The notes under the pieces: generated by a model
What the model was told of the DNA's origin: nothing
What the model saw: only the letters and a program-made list of their open reading frames with translations
Database searches by the model: none
DNA from: a virus
Reading direction: 5' to 3' (one strand)
DNA length: 42,514 nucleotides
Virus record (IMG/VR): IMGVR_UViG_3300044825_001500
Location: 1-42,514 of that record
Made by a program: the position numbers and the translations under genes
Shown: one piece after another, positions 14,549-23,170 of the stretch
How the letters are laid out: each line of letters begins with the position of its first letter
How positions within the stretch are numbered: position 1 is the stretch's first letter

Positions 14549-17500
14549 ATGGATCTCGCAGAAATTGGTATTCGCGCTGACGTAACCCAGCTACAAAAAG
14601 CTGTTAACGAGTTAAATCGGCTGGCAAATCAGGGAGACCAGACTGAAAGCCGTGTAACTCGCTCAATGGGTGGCGTTAAGGCGGCATTTCTATCTATTGC
14701 GGGCGCTTTAGGCGTTGGCAATATGGCGGGGAAACTTATTGAGACTGAGAGGCAAACAGGGATATTAACCTCTAGCCTTAAAACAGTAACTGGCAGCGCT
14801 AAAGGCGCACAACAGGCTTTCGAAGCAATTCAAGTGCTTGCATCGCAGCTTCCTGCGTCGGTTAGCGATGTAACAACAGCATTTACAAAAATGGCAAACC
14901 TTGGACTTGATCCAAGCGAGGCCGCTATTCGATCTTATTCAAACACTGCCGCTGCAATGGGCAAAGACTTGATGCAGATGATCGAGGCTGTTGCTGATGC
15001 GTCAACCTTTGAATTTGAGCGCCTAAAAGAGTTCGGGATAAAGGCAAAACAGCAGGGCGATAATGTTTCCTTTACGTTCCAAGGTGTTACGACAACGGTT
15101 AAAAAGAATTCTGATGATATTGTCGGCTACCTTAAAAAAATCGGTGACGTTAATTTCGCGGGCGCTTCTGCTGATCGAATGAGTGAGCTTGATGGAGCTA
15201 TTTCAAACCTTGGTGATACTTGGGACGGCCTATTCAGGACAATAAACGAAAGCGGCGCGGGAGACTTGATAGCAAAGGGCGTTACAAGCGCGACCGAGGC
15301 AATCCAAGAGCTAAACGATTTCATAAAATCAGGTCAGATGGGCGGCTACATCGATGCAATTGGCGAGCGTTTTTCTTGGGTTTGGGATATTGCAAAAAAA
15401 GGAGTTTCGACCGTTATTGATGCCATACAGGGTATGTACGGGCTTTGGTATATGGCAAGCAATGAGACTCTTGGTGCTGTTGGATCATCAACTGATGAGT
15501 ACTTTGCGGCGGTTCGAGACGGATTCACAAGCGCGCCAGAAAATATAAAAGCGTTTATTCAAGTCATTACAGTAGAGCTTGCGGTTCTTGTTGATAAGGC
15601 TATGGCTTATGGTAAGTCTATCGCATTTTACATGAAGCCAAAAAATTGGGTTAACGACGCAAAGGCTCCAAATTTAACCGCTGCGCTTGATGGAATAAAT
15701 AAAGCCAGAGAGGATTCAATACAAGGCATATTTAATGAAAAGGCCGCCGTAGAATCCTCATACGATGCCCAAATCAAAAAAGCCAATGATTTGCGCGCAG
15801 CCTTTGATGCAAAAAATAATTCTGCAAAAGGCGATGTGCTCGGCCAATATAAAAAAGGCGGTGGTGCTGGCGTTAATGCTGAGGATGATTTAAAGGCGCA
15901 AAAAAAGGCCTATGACGAATTAAACAAGTCAATAAAAGAACATGTTGAGCTAATGGAAAGCATGGAAAGCGACATTAACGCCAGCATAGGCAGTTCATTT
16001 GAAAATAACATGACCAATCTAAATGAGTCATTTGATGCTGCCGCCGAAAACTCAAAAACGCTTGACGATATGATCAAAAAAGCTGATGAGTTTGGTGGTG
16101 CGTGGTCGCGCACTGGATCGATTATTGTTGATGCGTTTGGTTCTATTGCTGATTCGCTCGAAGATTACACTAAAAAAATGGAAGAACTGCGCATTCAGAA
16201 AGAGGCAGCAGACAATTTCAAGCCAACTAATGCTATTGATGAAATAAAAAATGAAAAGCTAAAAATAAAACTAGCGGAAGAATCTACAAAGGCTCAAATA
16301 GGCGGCTATGGGAAAATAGCTGGCGCAGCAGCGACAATGTTCAGTGAGCAATCAAAAGCCCGTAAGGCGCTAAACAATGCCGAGAAAGTATTCACCGCGA
16401 TAGAGATAGGTTTGGCCCTACAAAAAGCAGCAGCGAACGCCAAAAGCGCAATCACGGAGGCATTTGCGGCACCGTGGCCAATTGGTTTCGCATCTGGCGC
16501 GGCGATGATTGCAATTATGGCGGGATTGGGCGTATTTAGTGGATCAAGTGGCGGAGGTGGGCCAAGCGCTGCTGACATTCAAGAAACGCAAGGCACTGGC
16601 ACAAATCTTGGCGACTCAAGCGGAAAGTCTGACTCCATCAGTAATGCATTTGATGAATACAGCGATATTGCTTTGGATCAGCTGGCAGAATTGCGCGGTA
16701 TTCGCAGCGCGATGAACAGCTTAAGCGATGGCATTAGCGGGCTTGCGATCTCGCTGGTTAGAGGGGGGCAGTTCGAGGGCGCAAATATATCTGGTCTTGG
16801 TAAAACAAACAGCACTGGAATTGGTGGCGCTATCTCTGGATGGGTTCTTGGCACAACAACCAAAAAACTTGTTGATACTGGACTTCAGATTGGCTCGCAA
16901 GAACTTGGCGACATAATGGCTGGCGATTTCGAGGCGTTTTATTACAACACAATCAAGACCACCAAGAAAAAACTGTTTGGACTATCAAAGAAAACAAGCA
17001 CCCGCGATGAATTAACGGGCGCTGATGCTGGGCTATCCGATCAGCTATCCGACATCTTTATTTACTTGGGCAGTGCGGTATCTGGATCGCTCGATGTTCT
17101 AGGCGTCGATGCTGCAAATGCTATCGAAGCATTCCAAGTAAATATTGGGAAAATATCTTTTAAGGACTTAAGCGGCGATGAAATTCAGGCAGAGCTTGAG
17201 GCTATTTTTGGTGCGCAGGCTGACTTGCTTGCTTCCTATGTGCTTCCTCAAATTGAAGAATACCAGCGCATGGGTGAGGGTGCATTTGAAACCTTGATGC
17301 GCGTGTCAAAAGAGCAGGCTGTATTCGATGACGCTCTTGAGAAAATGGGCGTTAGTCTTAGCGGCCTCTCTGGATTGATTCGCCTTGATGTCGCGCAGTC
17401 GATTATTGACTTAATGGGCGGCCTTGAAGAATTTAGCTCAAAAACATCCACATACTTTGAGAAGTTTTTCCGCGAAGACGAAAAAATCAAGATGCTGGGC

Positions 17501-18658
17501 GACTCGTTGAAAGAGGCATTTGGTTCTATTGGCCAATCCGTTCCAGCGACGCGTGAAGCATTCCGCGCAATCGTTGAGGGTATCGATTACACCAGCGAAT
17601 CAGGACAGTATTTGTTTGCATCGCTTATGGAATTAGCCCCAAGCCTTGACCAGTATATTAGCGCTATTGAGAAAGAGGCGGCAGCAAAAGAGAAAGCGAC
17701 AACGGCAACAAAAGACTACGCAGCAATCGCCAACAAGCAGGCTGACTTGCAAATTCAGCTTATGGAAGCGCAAGGCTTGGCGACTGAGGCGCTGGCTGCT
17801 CGCAGATCGCGTGAGCTGTCACTGCTGGATGAATCACTGCGCCCATTGCAAGAGCAAATCTGGGCCCAGCAGGATTTGAATAAAGCGATGGACGCTACAA
17901 ATGCAAATATGAAGCGCGTTGCTGATGAGCGTTACAACTTGGAGACAAGGCTTCTTCAGGCGCAGGGAAACACACAGGCGTTGCGTGAACGTGAACTTGC
18001 TGCGCTCGACGCATCAAACAGACCGCTACAAGAACAGATTTGGGCGCTCGAAGCGAAAGCCGAGGCTGACGCAAGCGCTGCGCAGTCAGCGCAAGATGCC
18101 GCCGATGCTCAGCAACGCGCACATGATGAGGCGGTTCAGGCGGCAAAAGATGCGGCAGAAGAGCAGGCGCGCTTGATTAAAGGCACTCAGGATGCGCTCA
18201 CGGGTGCGATCCGCAAACTGCGCGGCGAGAGCGAGCAACTCAACGACCTTGACCGCCAGCGCGCTAAGAACACGCTAAACGCTGCACTGGCTGCGGCTCA
18301 GGCTGGGCAGTCAATTGTTGGATTCGCAGGGCTTGAGGATGCACTTACAGCTGTTAGCAATATCGACAAGTCTGCATTTGTAAGCGCAGAAGATTATCAG
18401 CGCGAGCTTGCCCGCACATTGTCAATTTTGGATAGATTGAGCGGCTATGCTGGAATGCCTACATCATCAACAACGCCAATTATCAGCAATGGCGCGCTGG
18501 CCATGCAAACGCAAACCAATCAGCAAATGGCGCAAAACATGGCGGCTGTTGAGGACAAGATGACAGATTTAACGGTAAAGATCGAAGAAAATACCAAGCG
18601 AACAAAAATGATGCTGGAAAGATGGGAGGCTATCGGCATGCCAGCATCAAGGGCATAA
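14549..18658 (+). CDS. Tape measure protein
   Basis: 1369 aa, the longest gene. N-terminal helices (IGIRADVTQLQKAVNELNRLA) and AFEAIQVLASQLPASVSDVTTAFTKMANLGL belong to the tape-measure N-terminal domain. A hydrophobic segment around residues 625-655 (AAWPIGFASGAAMIAIMAGLGV in overlapping pieces) could insert into the host membrane. The C-terminal part (about residues 1055-1220) is a long coiled coil with two repeat units, RRSRELSLLDESLRPLQEQI and REREL(A)ALDASNRPLQEQI. At about 0.15 nm per residue the tail would be near 200 nm (inference). No lysozyme or peptidase motif noticed. Confidence 0.93.
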   Translation: MDLAEIGIRADVTQLQKAVNELNRLANQGDQTESRVTRSMGGVKAAFLSIAGALGVGNMAGKLIETERQTGILTSSLKTVTGSAKGAQQAFEAIQVLASQLPASVSDVTTAFTKMANLGLDPSEAAIRSYSNTAAAMGKDLMQMIEAVADASTFEFERLKEFGIKAKQQGDNVSFTFQGVTTTVKKNSDDIVGYLKKIGDVNFAGASADRMSELDGAISNLGDTWDGLFRTINESGAGDLIAKGVTSATEAIQELNDFIKSGQMGGYIDAIGERFSWVWDIAKKGVSTVIDAIQGMYGLWYMASNETLGAVGSSTDEYFAAVRDGFTSAPENIKAFIQVITVELAVLVDKAMAYGKSIAFYMKPKNWVNDAKAPNLTAALDGINKAREDSIQGIFNEKAAVESSYDAQIKKANDLRAAFDAKNNSAKGDVLGQYKKGGGAGVNAEDDLKAQKKAYDELNKSIKEHVELMESMESDINASIGSSFENNMTNLNESFDAAAENSKTLDDMIKKADEFGGAWSRTGSIIVDAFGSIADSLEDYTKKMEELRIQKEAADNFKPTNAIDEIKNEKLKIKLAEESTKAQIGGYGKIAGAAATMFSEQSKARKALNNAEKVFTAIEIGLALQKAAANAKSAITEAFAAPWPIGFASGAAMIAIMAGLGVFSGSSGGGGPSAADIQETQGTGTNLGDSSGKSDSISNAFDEYSDIALDQLAELRGIRSAMNSLSDGISGLAISLVRGGQFEGANISGLGKTNSTGIGGAISGWVLGTTTKKLVDTGLQIGSQELGDIMAGDFEAFYYNTIKTTKKKLFGLSKKTSTRDELTGADAGLSDQLSDIFIYLGSAVSGSLDVLGVDAANAIEAFQVNIGKISFKDLSGDEIQAELEAIFGAQADLLASYVLPQIEEYQRMGEGAFETLMRVSKEQAVFDDALEKMGVSLSGLSGLIRLDVAQSIIDLMGGLEEFSSKTSTYFEKFFREDEKIKMLGDSLKEAFGSIGQSVPATREAFRAIVEGIDYTSESGQYLFASLMELAPSLDQYISAIEKEAAAKEKATTATKDYAAIANKQADLQIQLMEAQGLATEALAARRSRELSLLDESLRPLQEQIWAQQDLNKAMDATNANMKRVADERYNLETRLLQAQGNTQALRERELAALDASNRPLQEQIWALEAKAEADASAAQSAQDAADAQQRAHDEAVQAAKDAAEEQARLIKGTQDALTGAIRKLRGESEQLNDLDRQRAKNTLNAALAAAQAGQSIVGFAGLEDALTAVSNIDKSAFVSAEDYQRELARTLSILDRLSGYAGMPTSSTTPIISNGALAMQTQTNQQMAQNMAAVEDKMTDLTVKIEENTKRTKMMLERWEAIGMPASRA

Positions 18659-18685
18659 GCTATTGGTGACTAGGTTTTAATAGGC

Positions 18686-18694
18686 TGTTACAAT
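18686..18694 (+). promoter_or_regulatory. Extended -10 promoter for the tail-tip genes
   Basis: TG-T-TACAAT (TG 18686-18687, -10 at 18689-18694), 30 bp before the next ATG. A GTGACT at 17-bp spacing could be a poor -35. Confidence 0.5.
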
Positions 18695-18724
18695 AGCCAG
18701 CATACGCTAAAGCATGGTGACTAA

Positions 18725-19642
18725 ATGCATATAATCCGGCCAGTTGACATAGGAACAGCAGAAATAACGGCAACAAATGCGGTGCCTGTTAATACTGCTT
18801 GGTCGTCTGCTACCGGCTACACGATTGGACAGAGGGCAGAAAAGTCTTTCCGTGTGTATGAGTCAGTATTTGCAGGAACGAACACGAACCACGACCCAGA
18901 CACTGACACAGCAAACGGAACTGTTATTGGCACTTATTGGCAGTACATTGAGGCCACAAACAGCCGGATTATGTTCGATTACACTCGCAGCGGCGATGAA
19001 TATCAGACGTTTCGCAGCGGCGATATAACTGTAACGCTTGAGCCTGCGCAGGGCGTCACTGACACAATTGCATTTTTTGGCTTAGATGGCGATACAGTTA
19101 CGATAACTGTTACTGACCCAACTGACGGTGTTGTTTATGATGAATCGTTTGATTTGCGCGATGATTCAGCGGTTTATGATGGTTATACATACTGTTTTGA
19201 GCCCATCATTAAGTACACAGAGCTTATTGTTGACGACTTGCCAGCCTACGGTGGCACGGAATTAGAAATAATTATCGATGCTGGGGTGAATATAGCAAAA
19301 TGCGGAAAGTGCATAGTAGGCTTTAAGAAATTTATTGGTGACGTTGTTTTCGGTACGCAAGTCGGAATTGTTAGCTATTCAAACGTTGATCGAGAATTTG
19401 GCCGAGCTGTTATTCAGTCGGGCGATTATAACCGTTTTGTTGACTACAAGATTGGCGTAGAGACACCGTATAACCGCGAAGTTCAGAAACTTCTGACTGG
19501 TTTTAGGGATCGCGCAATAGTGTTTATCGGTTCTGACGCAGATTACTTGGAGACAACGCTATACGGTGTTTACAAAGACTTCACTCTTTCGCTAGATAAC
19601 CCCGCGATTTCATCACTTTCAATGCGTGTCGAGGAACTATAA
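18725..19642 (+). CDS. Tail tip/distal tail protein with CBM5/12-like N-terminal module
   Basis: 305 aa. The N-terminal ~75 residues have the spaced aromatic pattern of a small carbohydrate-binding module: AWSSATGYTIGQ, FRVYESVFAGTN, NHDPD and YWQYIEATN. This type of module recurs in siphophage tail proteins that sit after the tape measure. The middle is beta-rich and the C-terminus ends with a family-like strand pattern (YGVYKDFTLSLDNPAISSLSM). I infer a distal-tail or hub protein that may contact cell-surface glycans. It overlaps the next gene by one base (TAATG). Confidence 0.7.
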   Translation: MHIIRPVDIGTAEITATNAVPVNTAWSSATGYTIGQRAEKSFRVYESVFAGTNTNHDPDTDTANGTVIGTYWQYIEATNSRIMFDYTRSGDEYQTFRSGDITVTLEPAQGVTDTIAFFGLDGDTVTITVTDPTDGVVYDESFDLRDDSAVYDGYTYCFEPIIKYTELIVDDLPAYGGTELEIIIDAGVNIAKCGKCIVGFKKFIGDVVFGTQVGIVSYSNVDREFGRAVIQSGDYNRFVDYKIGVETPYNREVQKLLTGFRDRAIVFIGSDADYLETTLYGVYKDFTLSLDNPAISSLSMRVEEL

Positions 19643-20511
19643 TGGCAGTTACACCTCCCCCACTTATTACCACTGACGTTTCAGACCCGCCGAATCGCGG
19701 TCAAGAGCAGGCTGTATTCAGCCCAAAGATGGACAGTTTTCTTGCGTCATTCAATCCATTTAAGGTTGCGCAAAACACGCTGGCCGGATGGATTGAGACA
19801 ATAGCAAATCTTGTCGAAGGCTGGGCAAACTCAGCAGATGCAGATGCAACTACGGCCACAGCTCAGGCCGCTATTGCAACAGCGGCGGCAAGCAGCGCTA
19901 TAAATTCCCCCGGAACTAACGCCACCAGTACAAGCACAATCACCCCTGTTATCGGCGCTAATTCATTTACGCTTGCACAGACTGGAAAGGCTTTTGTGGT
20001 TGGGCAGTTTGTGACTGTTGCGGATGCGACAACGCCAACAACTAAATTTTTTAGCGGCGCTATAACCTCGTTTACTTCTGGCACAGGAGCAATCACGGTA
20101 AATGCAAATGTCGTTGTTGGTGGAACATCCGGCAGCTCTTGGGTGATTACCGCAAGCGCGCCAGCGCAGGGCGAACAATTCAACTCCCCCGTTCAGTCTT
20201 TTGTTGCGCTTGGGAATGTTAGTGGAACCGTAAATATAGATTTACGCACAAGCCTTGTGTTCACCATGACGTTGACAGGTAACACTACGCTCACGTTCAC
20301 AATGCCTACGCTCTACACTTCCTCCACGAGCGTTGCGGTATCACTAAAAATAACCAAGTCCGGTAGCCAGACTTTATCATTCCCCGCGGGAACAGATTGG
20401 CACGATGGTGCGGCCCCAACTTTAACCGTTGGCGGAACAGACGAACTGCTTTTAACAAAGGATGGTTCGGCGGATTGGGTTGGATCACGCGCACGTAAGG
20501 CGATAGCGTAA
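19642..20511 (+). CDS. Tail fibre-like protein
   Basis: 289 aa. The N-terminus (PPPLITTDVSDPPNRGQ and FSPKMDSFLASFNPF) resembles attachment regions of phage tail proteins. An Ala/Thr-rich helical stretch (residues about 65-90, probable trimeric coiled coil) is followed by beta-rich repeats of Thr/Val/Gly and a C-terminal WHDGAAPTLTVGGTDELLLTK segment, which is common in fibre tips. Likely a short trimeric fibre. One-base overlaps with both neighbours indicate a single translational unit. Confidence 0.7.
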   Translation: MAVTPPPLITTDVSDPPNRGQEQAVFSPKMDSFLASFNPFKVAQNTLAGWIETIANLVEGWANSADADATTATAQAAIATAAASSAINSPGTNATSTSTITPVIGANSFTLAQTGKAFVVGQFVTVADATTPTTKFFSGAITSFTSGTGAITVNANVVVGGTSGSSWVITASAPAQGEQFNSPVQSFVALGNVSGTVNIDLRTSLVFTMTLTGNTTLTFTMPTLYTSSTSVAVSLKITKSGSQTLSFPAGTDWHDGAAPTLTVGGTDELLLTKDGSADWVGSRARKAIA

Positions 20512-21416
20512 TGATCGGTGTATCTTACAACTTGCAGCGCATTGTGACAGTTAACGCACCTGTTACACCTACGTTTACCGCGCCCGCCACAATGACTAGC
20601 ACAAACACGTTGAGCGGTAGCGGTGCGTTTAGTTTTCAGTTCAACTCTAATAAGCGAACCTGCTCAACCTCGACCACCGGATCAGTTAGCGGCTCGGGCG
20701 CATCATCATTCACGTACTTTGGCGCTAGCTACCTAGTTGATCCGGCTGACTACGAAGTTATGGTTACTCTAGGCACTAATGTTGGATTTTCTAACATCAC
20801 AACCGCTGGCGGAAGTGCGACTTTAGGCGTGTGGATCTCGTTAAGCAGCTCGCCACTGTACAGCTTTTCTTGCAGTGATAGGCGTGGCGGCGAACGCCCA
20901 ATAACAGTAGCCATTCGTCATAAAGTAGATACTTTAGTAACCGCTTCCACGTCAATAACGATGAATCAAACAAGTGACGCAGTAACCCCTACGTTTAGCG
21001 GCCTTACTGGAACCACATCATTAACGCGCACCACCACAAATTCATATCTTGGTCTTTATATTGACTCAGAAACATCCGCAAATGCGGGGCGCATACGGAC
21101 GTATAAAGATACGACGGTTGACACCAATAACGGATTTACGTTTAGCACTGGCTCAATTCCTGAATCTGAGTATGAGTACCAATTTACGCAAATATCAGTA
21201 ACTCCGGTAGGGGCAATGTCCATAGCCGGAACTGCGGTATCCGGCTATATTGATGTTTCAACTGGCAGGGCTGGATCTCCATCAAGCAGTAGCGGCGGTT
21301 ACTTCTTCGCTTTAAATAGTAATGCGGCTGGCATAGGCGTGATGCGCATCACGATTCGTCACAAGCTTGATCAATCAAAAAGTGGCTTCACTAACAAAAC
21401 ATTTCAGACGATTTAA
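20511..21416 (+). CDS. Tail structural protein with an internal domain duplication
   Basis: 301 aa, Thr/Ser/Gly-rich and beta-prone. It seems built from two related halves: the first has YLVDPADYEVMVTL followed by PITVAIRHKVDTLV (residues about 75-145), the second has SIPESEYEYQFTQIS followed by VMRITIRHKLDQSK (about 215-295). The shared xITxxIRHKxD motif marks the end of each unit. No catalytic motif. Position between two fibre-type genes suggests a fibre or tip component. Confidence 0.65.
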   Translation: MIGVSYNLQRIVTVNAPVTPTFTAPATMTSTNTLSGSGAFSFQFNSNKRTCSTSTTGSVSGSGASSFTYFGASYLVDPADYEVMVTLGTNVGFSNITTAGGSATLGVWISLSSSPLYSFSCSDRRGGERPITVAIRHKVDTLVTASTSITMNQTSDAVTPTFSGLTGTTSLTRTTTNSYLGLYIDSETSANAGRIRTYKDTTVDTNNGFTFSTGSIPESEYEYQFTQISVTPVGAMSIAGTAVSGYIDVSTGRAGSPSSSSGGYFFALNSNAAGIGVMRITIRHKLDQSKSGFTNKTFQTI

Positions 21417-21425
21417 GGTGTCAGC

Positions 21426-21983
21426 ATGATAATCGCAAATAAACAAACGCTTGAAACAATGCAGCCGCATGAGCTTGCCGCATTAACACCACACATTATG
21501 TGGGATTTCTCTGATGACGGGCTTGATGGCAGCGACTACGCAATAGTACAGATGCCTAATCAGCCGATGTTCGACTCTCGCTATCAAAAAGTAGAGTGCG
21601 GCGAGGTTGTTGAGAATGATGGCGTTTACTCTTCTGAATGGGTTCTTTCGTACCTAGAGTTGGATTTTAACGCTCGCGCAGGGTTGATAGCTGATAAAAG
21701 ATTTTCAGTTGAAACCGGCGGGATAAATGTTTTCGGTGCAGACATTCCCACAGATCGCCACACTCAGCAAGTTTTGACCGCGATGTACGTTCGCGCAATG
21801 GCTGATGGCGATTACACTGTTAAATTCAAAACGTCTAACGGGTTCGTTGATTTAGTCGCAAGCCAGATAATTGTTATCGCGGGTTCAGTGCATGACCACG
21901 TTCAAGCGGCTTTTGACCGTGAAGGTGAGCTTCTTGCGAGATTAGAAGGTGGCGAGAATATTACGCCTGACGATTGGGAATAA
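21426..21983 (+). CDS. Tail fibre assembly/chaperone-like protein (DUF4376)
   Basis: 185 aa. The C-terminal two thirds match the DUF4376 pattern: DKRFSVETGGINVFG with ADIPTDRHTQQVL, then a strand pair ending DYTVKFKTSNGFVDL and the helix VHDHVQAAFDREGELLARLEGG. Proteins with this domain lie beside fibre genes and are thought to help fibre folding or be attached to them. The N-terminal ~85 residues include a phage-fibre-associated MWDFSDDGLDGSDYAIV region. Confidence 0.8.
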   Translation: MIIANKQTLETMQPHELAALTPHIMWDFSDDGLDGSDYAIVQMPNQPMFDSRYQKVECGEVVENDGVYSSEWVLSYLELDFNARAGLIADKRFSVETGGINVFGADIPTDRHTQQVLTAMYVRAMADGDYTVKFKTSNGFVDLVASQIIVIAGSVHDHVQAAFDREGELLARLEGGENITPDDWE

Positions 21984-21989
21984 AAAAAA

Positions 21990-22007
21990 GCCCCACCGAA
22001 GTGAGGC
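21990..22007 (-). terminator. Intrinsic terminator acting on the minus strand
   Basis: On the - strand: GCCTCAC-TTCG-GTGGGGC, one mismatch in the stem, then eight T. In the + direction no T-run follows, so it would not stop the late transcript. It would block antisense transcription entering the fibre genes. Confidence 0.6.
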
Positions 22008-22063
22008 AATTACGTAGGTGCGATTGAAGGGTCGCAAAACAAATATAGCCCAAGGTGGTCATC

Positions 22064-22393
22064 ATGGCAAATAAATACTTTTCTGAAGCGATATATCGTT
22101 ACAATTTGTTACCCATCAAGCTACGCCTATTTATTGGGATGCTTATCGCTGCTAATAGTGCGGCGCTGGCTATATACTTTAGCCTTGGCTTAATTGATGG
22201 TCTTGGCGCTGTCGATTATTGGGTATGCCTTGGTGTGTTTTTGGCTTATCGTGTGGCCGCTTTCATGGCCAATAAGCAAATGCCATTAACCGATGAAAAC
22301 GTGGCGTTTATGAGTTCGGAGCGAACATTGTGGAACTTGGCAACGATAGCTGTTCTTGCGGTGATGTTTCTAGTGAAGCAGATTATTTCTTAA
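22064..22393 (+). CDS. Membrane protein, holin-like candidate
   Basis: 109 aa from the ATG at 22064 (AAGGTGG upstream; a GTG three codons earlier is less well placed). Three hydrophobic segments are visible: LFIGMLIAANSAALAIYFSL, VDYWVCLGVFLAYRVAAFM and LWNLATIAVLAVMFLVKQII. Its place at the head of the lysis genes and its topology fit a class I-type holin, but other small phage membrane proteins look similar. Two more membrane proteins follow, so the true holin cannot be picked by sequence alone. Confidence 0.65.
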   Translation: MANKYFSEAIYRYNLLPIKLRLFIGMLIAANSAALAIYFSLGLIDGLGAVDYWVCLGVFLAYRVAAFMANKQMPLTDENVAFMSSERTLWNLATIAVLAVMFLVKQIIS

Positions 22394-22587
22394 ATCTTGC
22401 TATAATTGCGGCGAGAGCTATTGCTGAAATAAGAGCTTGCGGCGGAAGATCACCATATTTTAAAGCTGTTGAGCACTGCATCAAACATGTCGCCAGCGGT
22501 GGCACATTAGATAACTTTAGGCCTTTTGTACGGACAGCGACTTATGCAGGAATCGACAGACGAAAGACAGAAATCAGAGTGCATTAG
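22330..22587 (+). CDS. Possible overlapping small gene
   Basis: Open frame of 85 aa starting at GTG 22330 with GGAG eight bases upstream. It overlaps the preceding gene by 64 nt and the following one by 44 nt in other frames. It covers an otherwise empty gap of 150 bp, and its C-terminal half (FRPFVRTATYAGIDRRKTE) looks protein-like. The start is weak and the N-terminal part is mostly a shadow of the upstream gene. Uncertain. Confidence 0.3.
   Translation: MELGNDSCSCGDVSSEADYFLNLAIIAARAIAEIRACGGRSPYFKAVEHCIKHVASGGTLDNFRPFVRTATYAGIDRRKTEIRVH
22398..22406 (+). promoter_or_regulatory. Extended -10 promoter for the lysis genes
   Basis: TG-C-TATAAT: perfect extended -10 (TG 22398-22399, TATAAT 22401-22406) straight after the membrane-protein stop. 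No -35 visible. Confidence 0.5.
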
Positions 22588-22951
22588 CGGACAGGAGCAA
22601 TTCGTTATGGAGGCTCTGAAAATGATGTTCGATGTCAGAATGCTGAGCGAGAAAATATCGAATCTTGACTCAAAAGTTGATGCAAATGATAAAAAACACA
22701 CAGCAGCTATTGGTGAGCTTAGAAAGTTTTTTGTAGACCAAAACCTGGTTGTTGTTGATAGTGTTGGCGATCTAAAAAAATCCATTGATGCAATTTCTGG
22801 ACAGCTTGAGCCTATAGTTAGCCGAGAAAACAAAGCAAAGCAATTTATTCTAAAATGGTCAATTCCTACTATTTTTGGTTTGTTGGGCGTTATATTTTTT
22901 GGTGGGTACGCGAAGCAACTTGGGCAATTTTTTAAGGCGGTTTTATTATGA
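22544..22951 (+). CDS. C-tail-anchored coiled-coil membrane protein of the lysis region
   Basis: 135 aa from ATG 22544. The first ~100 residues are charged and coiled-coil-like (SEKISNLDSKVDANDKK, GDLKKSIDAISGQL). One transmembrane helix follows near the C-terminus (WSIPTIFGLLGVIFFGGY). The stop overlaps the next ATG (ATGA). Lysis-region proteins of this layout are often annotated as hypothetical or holin-associated. I see no lysin motif. The ribosome-binding site is weak, so an internal Met cannot be excluded. Confidence 0.65.
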   Translation: MQESTDERQKSECISGQEQFVMEALKMMFDVRMLSEKISNLDSKVDANDKKHTAAIGELRKFFVDQNLVVVDSVGDLKKSIDAISGQLEPIVSRENKAKQFILKWSIPTIFGLLGVIFFGGYAKQLGQFFKAVLL

Positions 22952-23169
22952 TAGAGAAAATAAGGCTGGCACTAATTAACTGGAATGTTGCCCCTCTTTG
23001 CGTTGTTGCTTTTCTTTGTTATCTCACATCTAAGCTTGTTGATAATCTACTCTTGATGACCTGCGACGCTGATGCTGCTGTTTATATTGCTTTAAGCGGG
23101 CTTGTGGCAACGATGGGCGGGATTATCTATAAGCTTTATGATTCAATGCAAGCTAACCGGAAGGTGTAA
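22948..23169 (+). CDS. Putative class II holin
   Basis: 73 aa with two hydrophobic helices, VAPLCVVAFLCYLTSKLV and AVYIALSGLVATMGGIIYKL, joined by a short acidic loop and ending in a short basic tail (NRKV). Size, two-helix topology and position immediately before the lysozyme fit a class II holin that triggers pore formation at lysis time. It is coupled to the upstream gene by ATGA and lies one base before the lysozyme start. Confidence 0.7.
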   Translation: MIEKIRLALINWNVAPLCVVAFLCYLTSKLVDNLLLMTCDADAAVYIALSGLVATMGGIIYKLYDSMQANRKV

Positions 23170-23170
23170 A

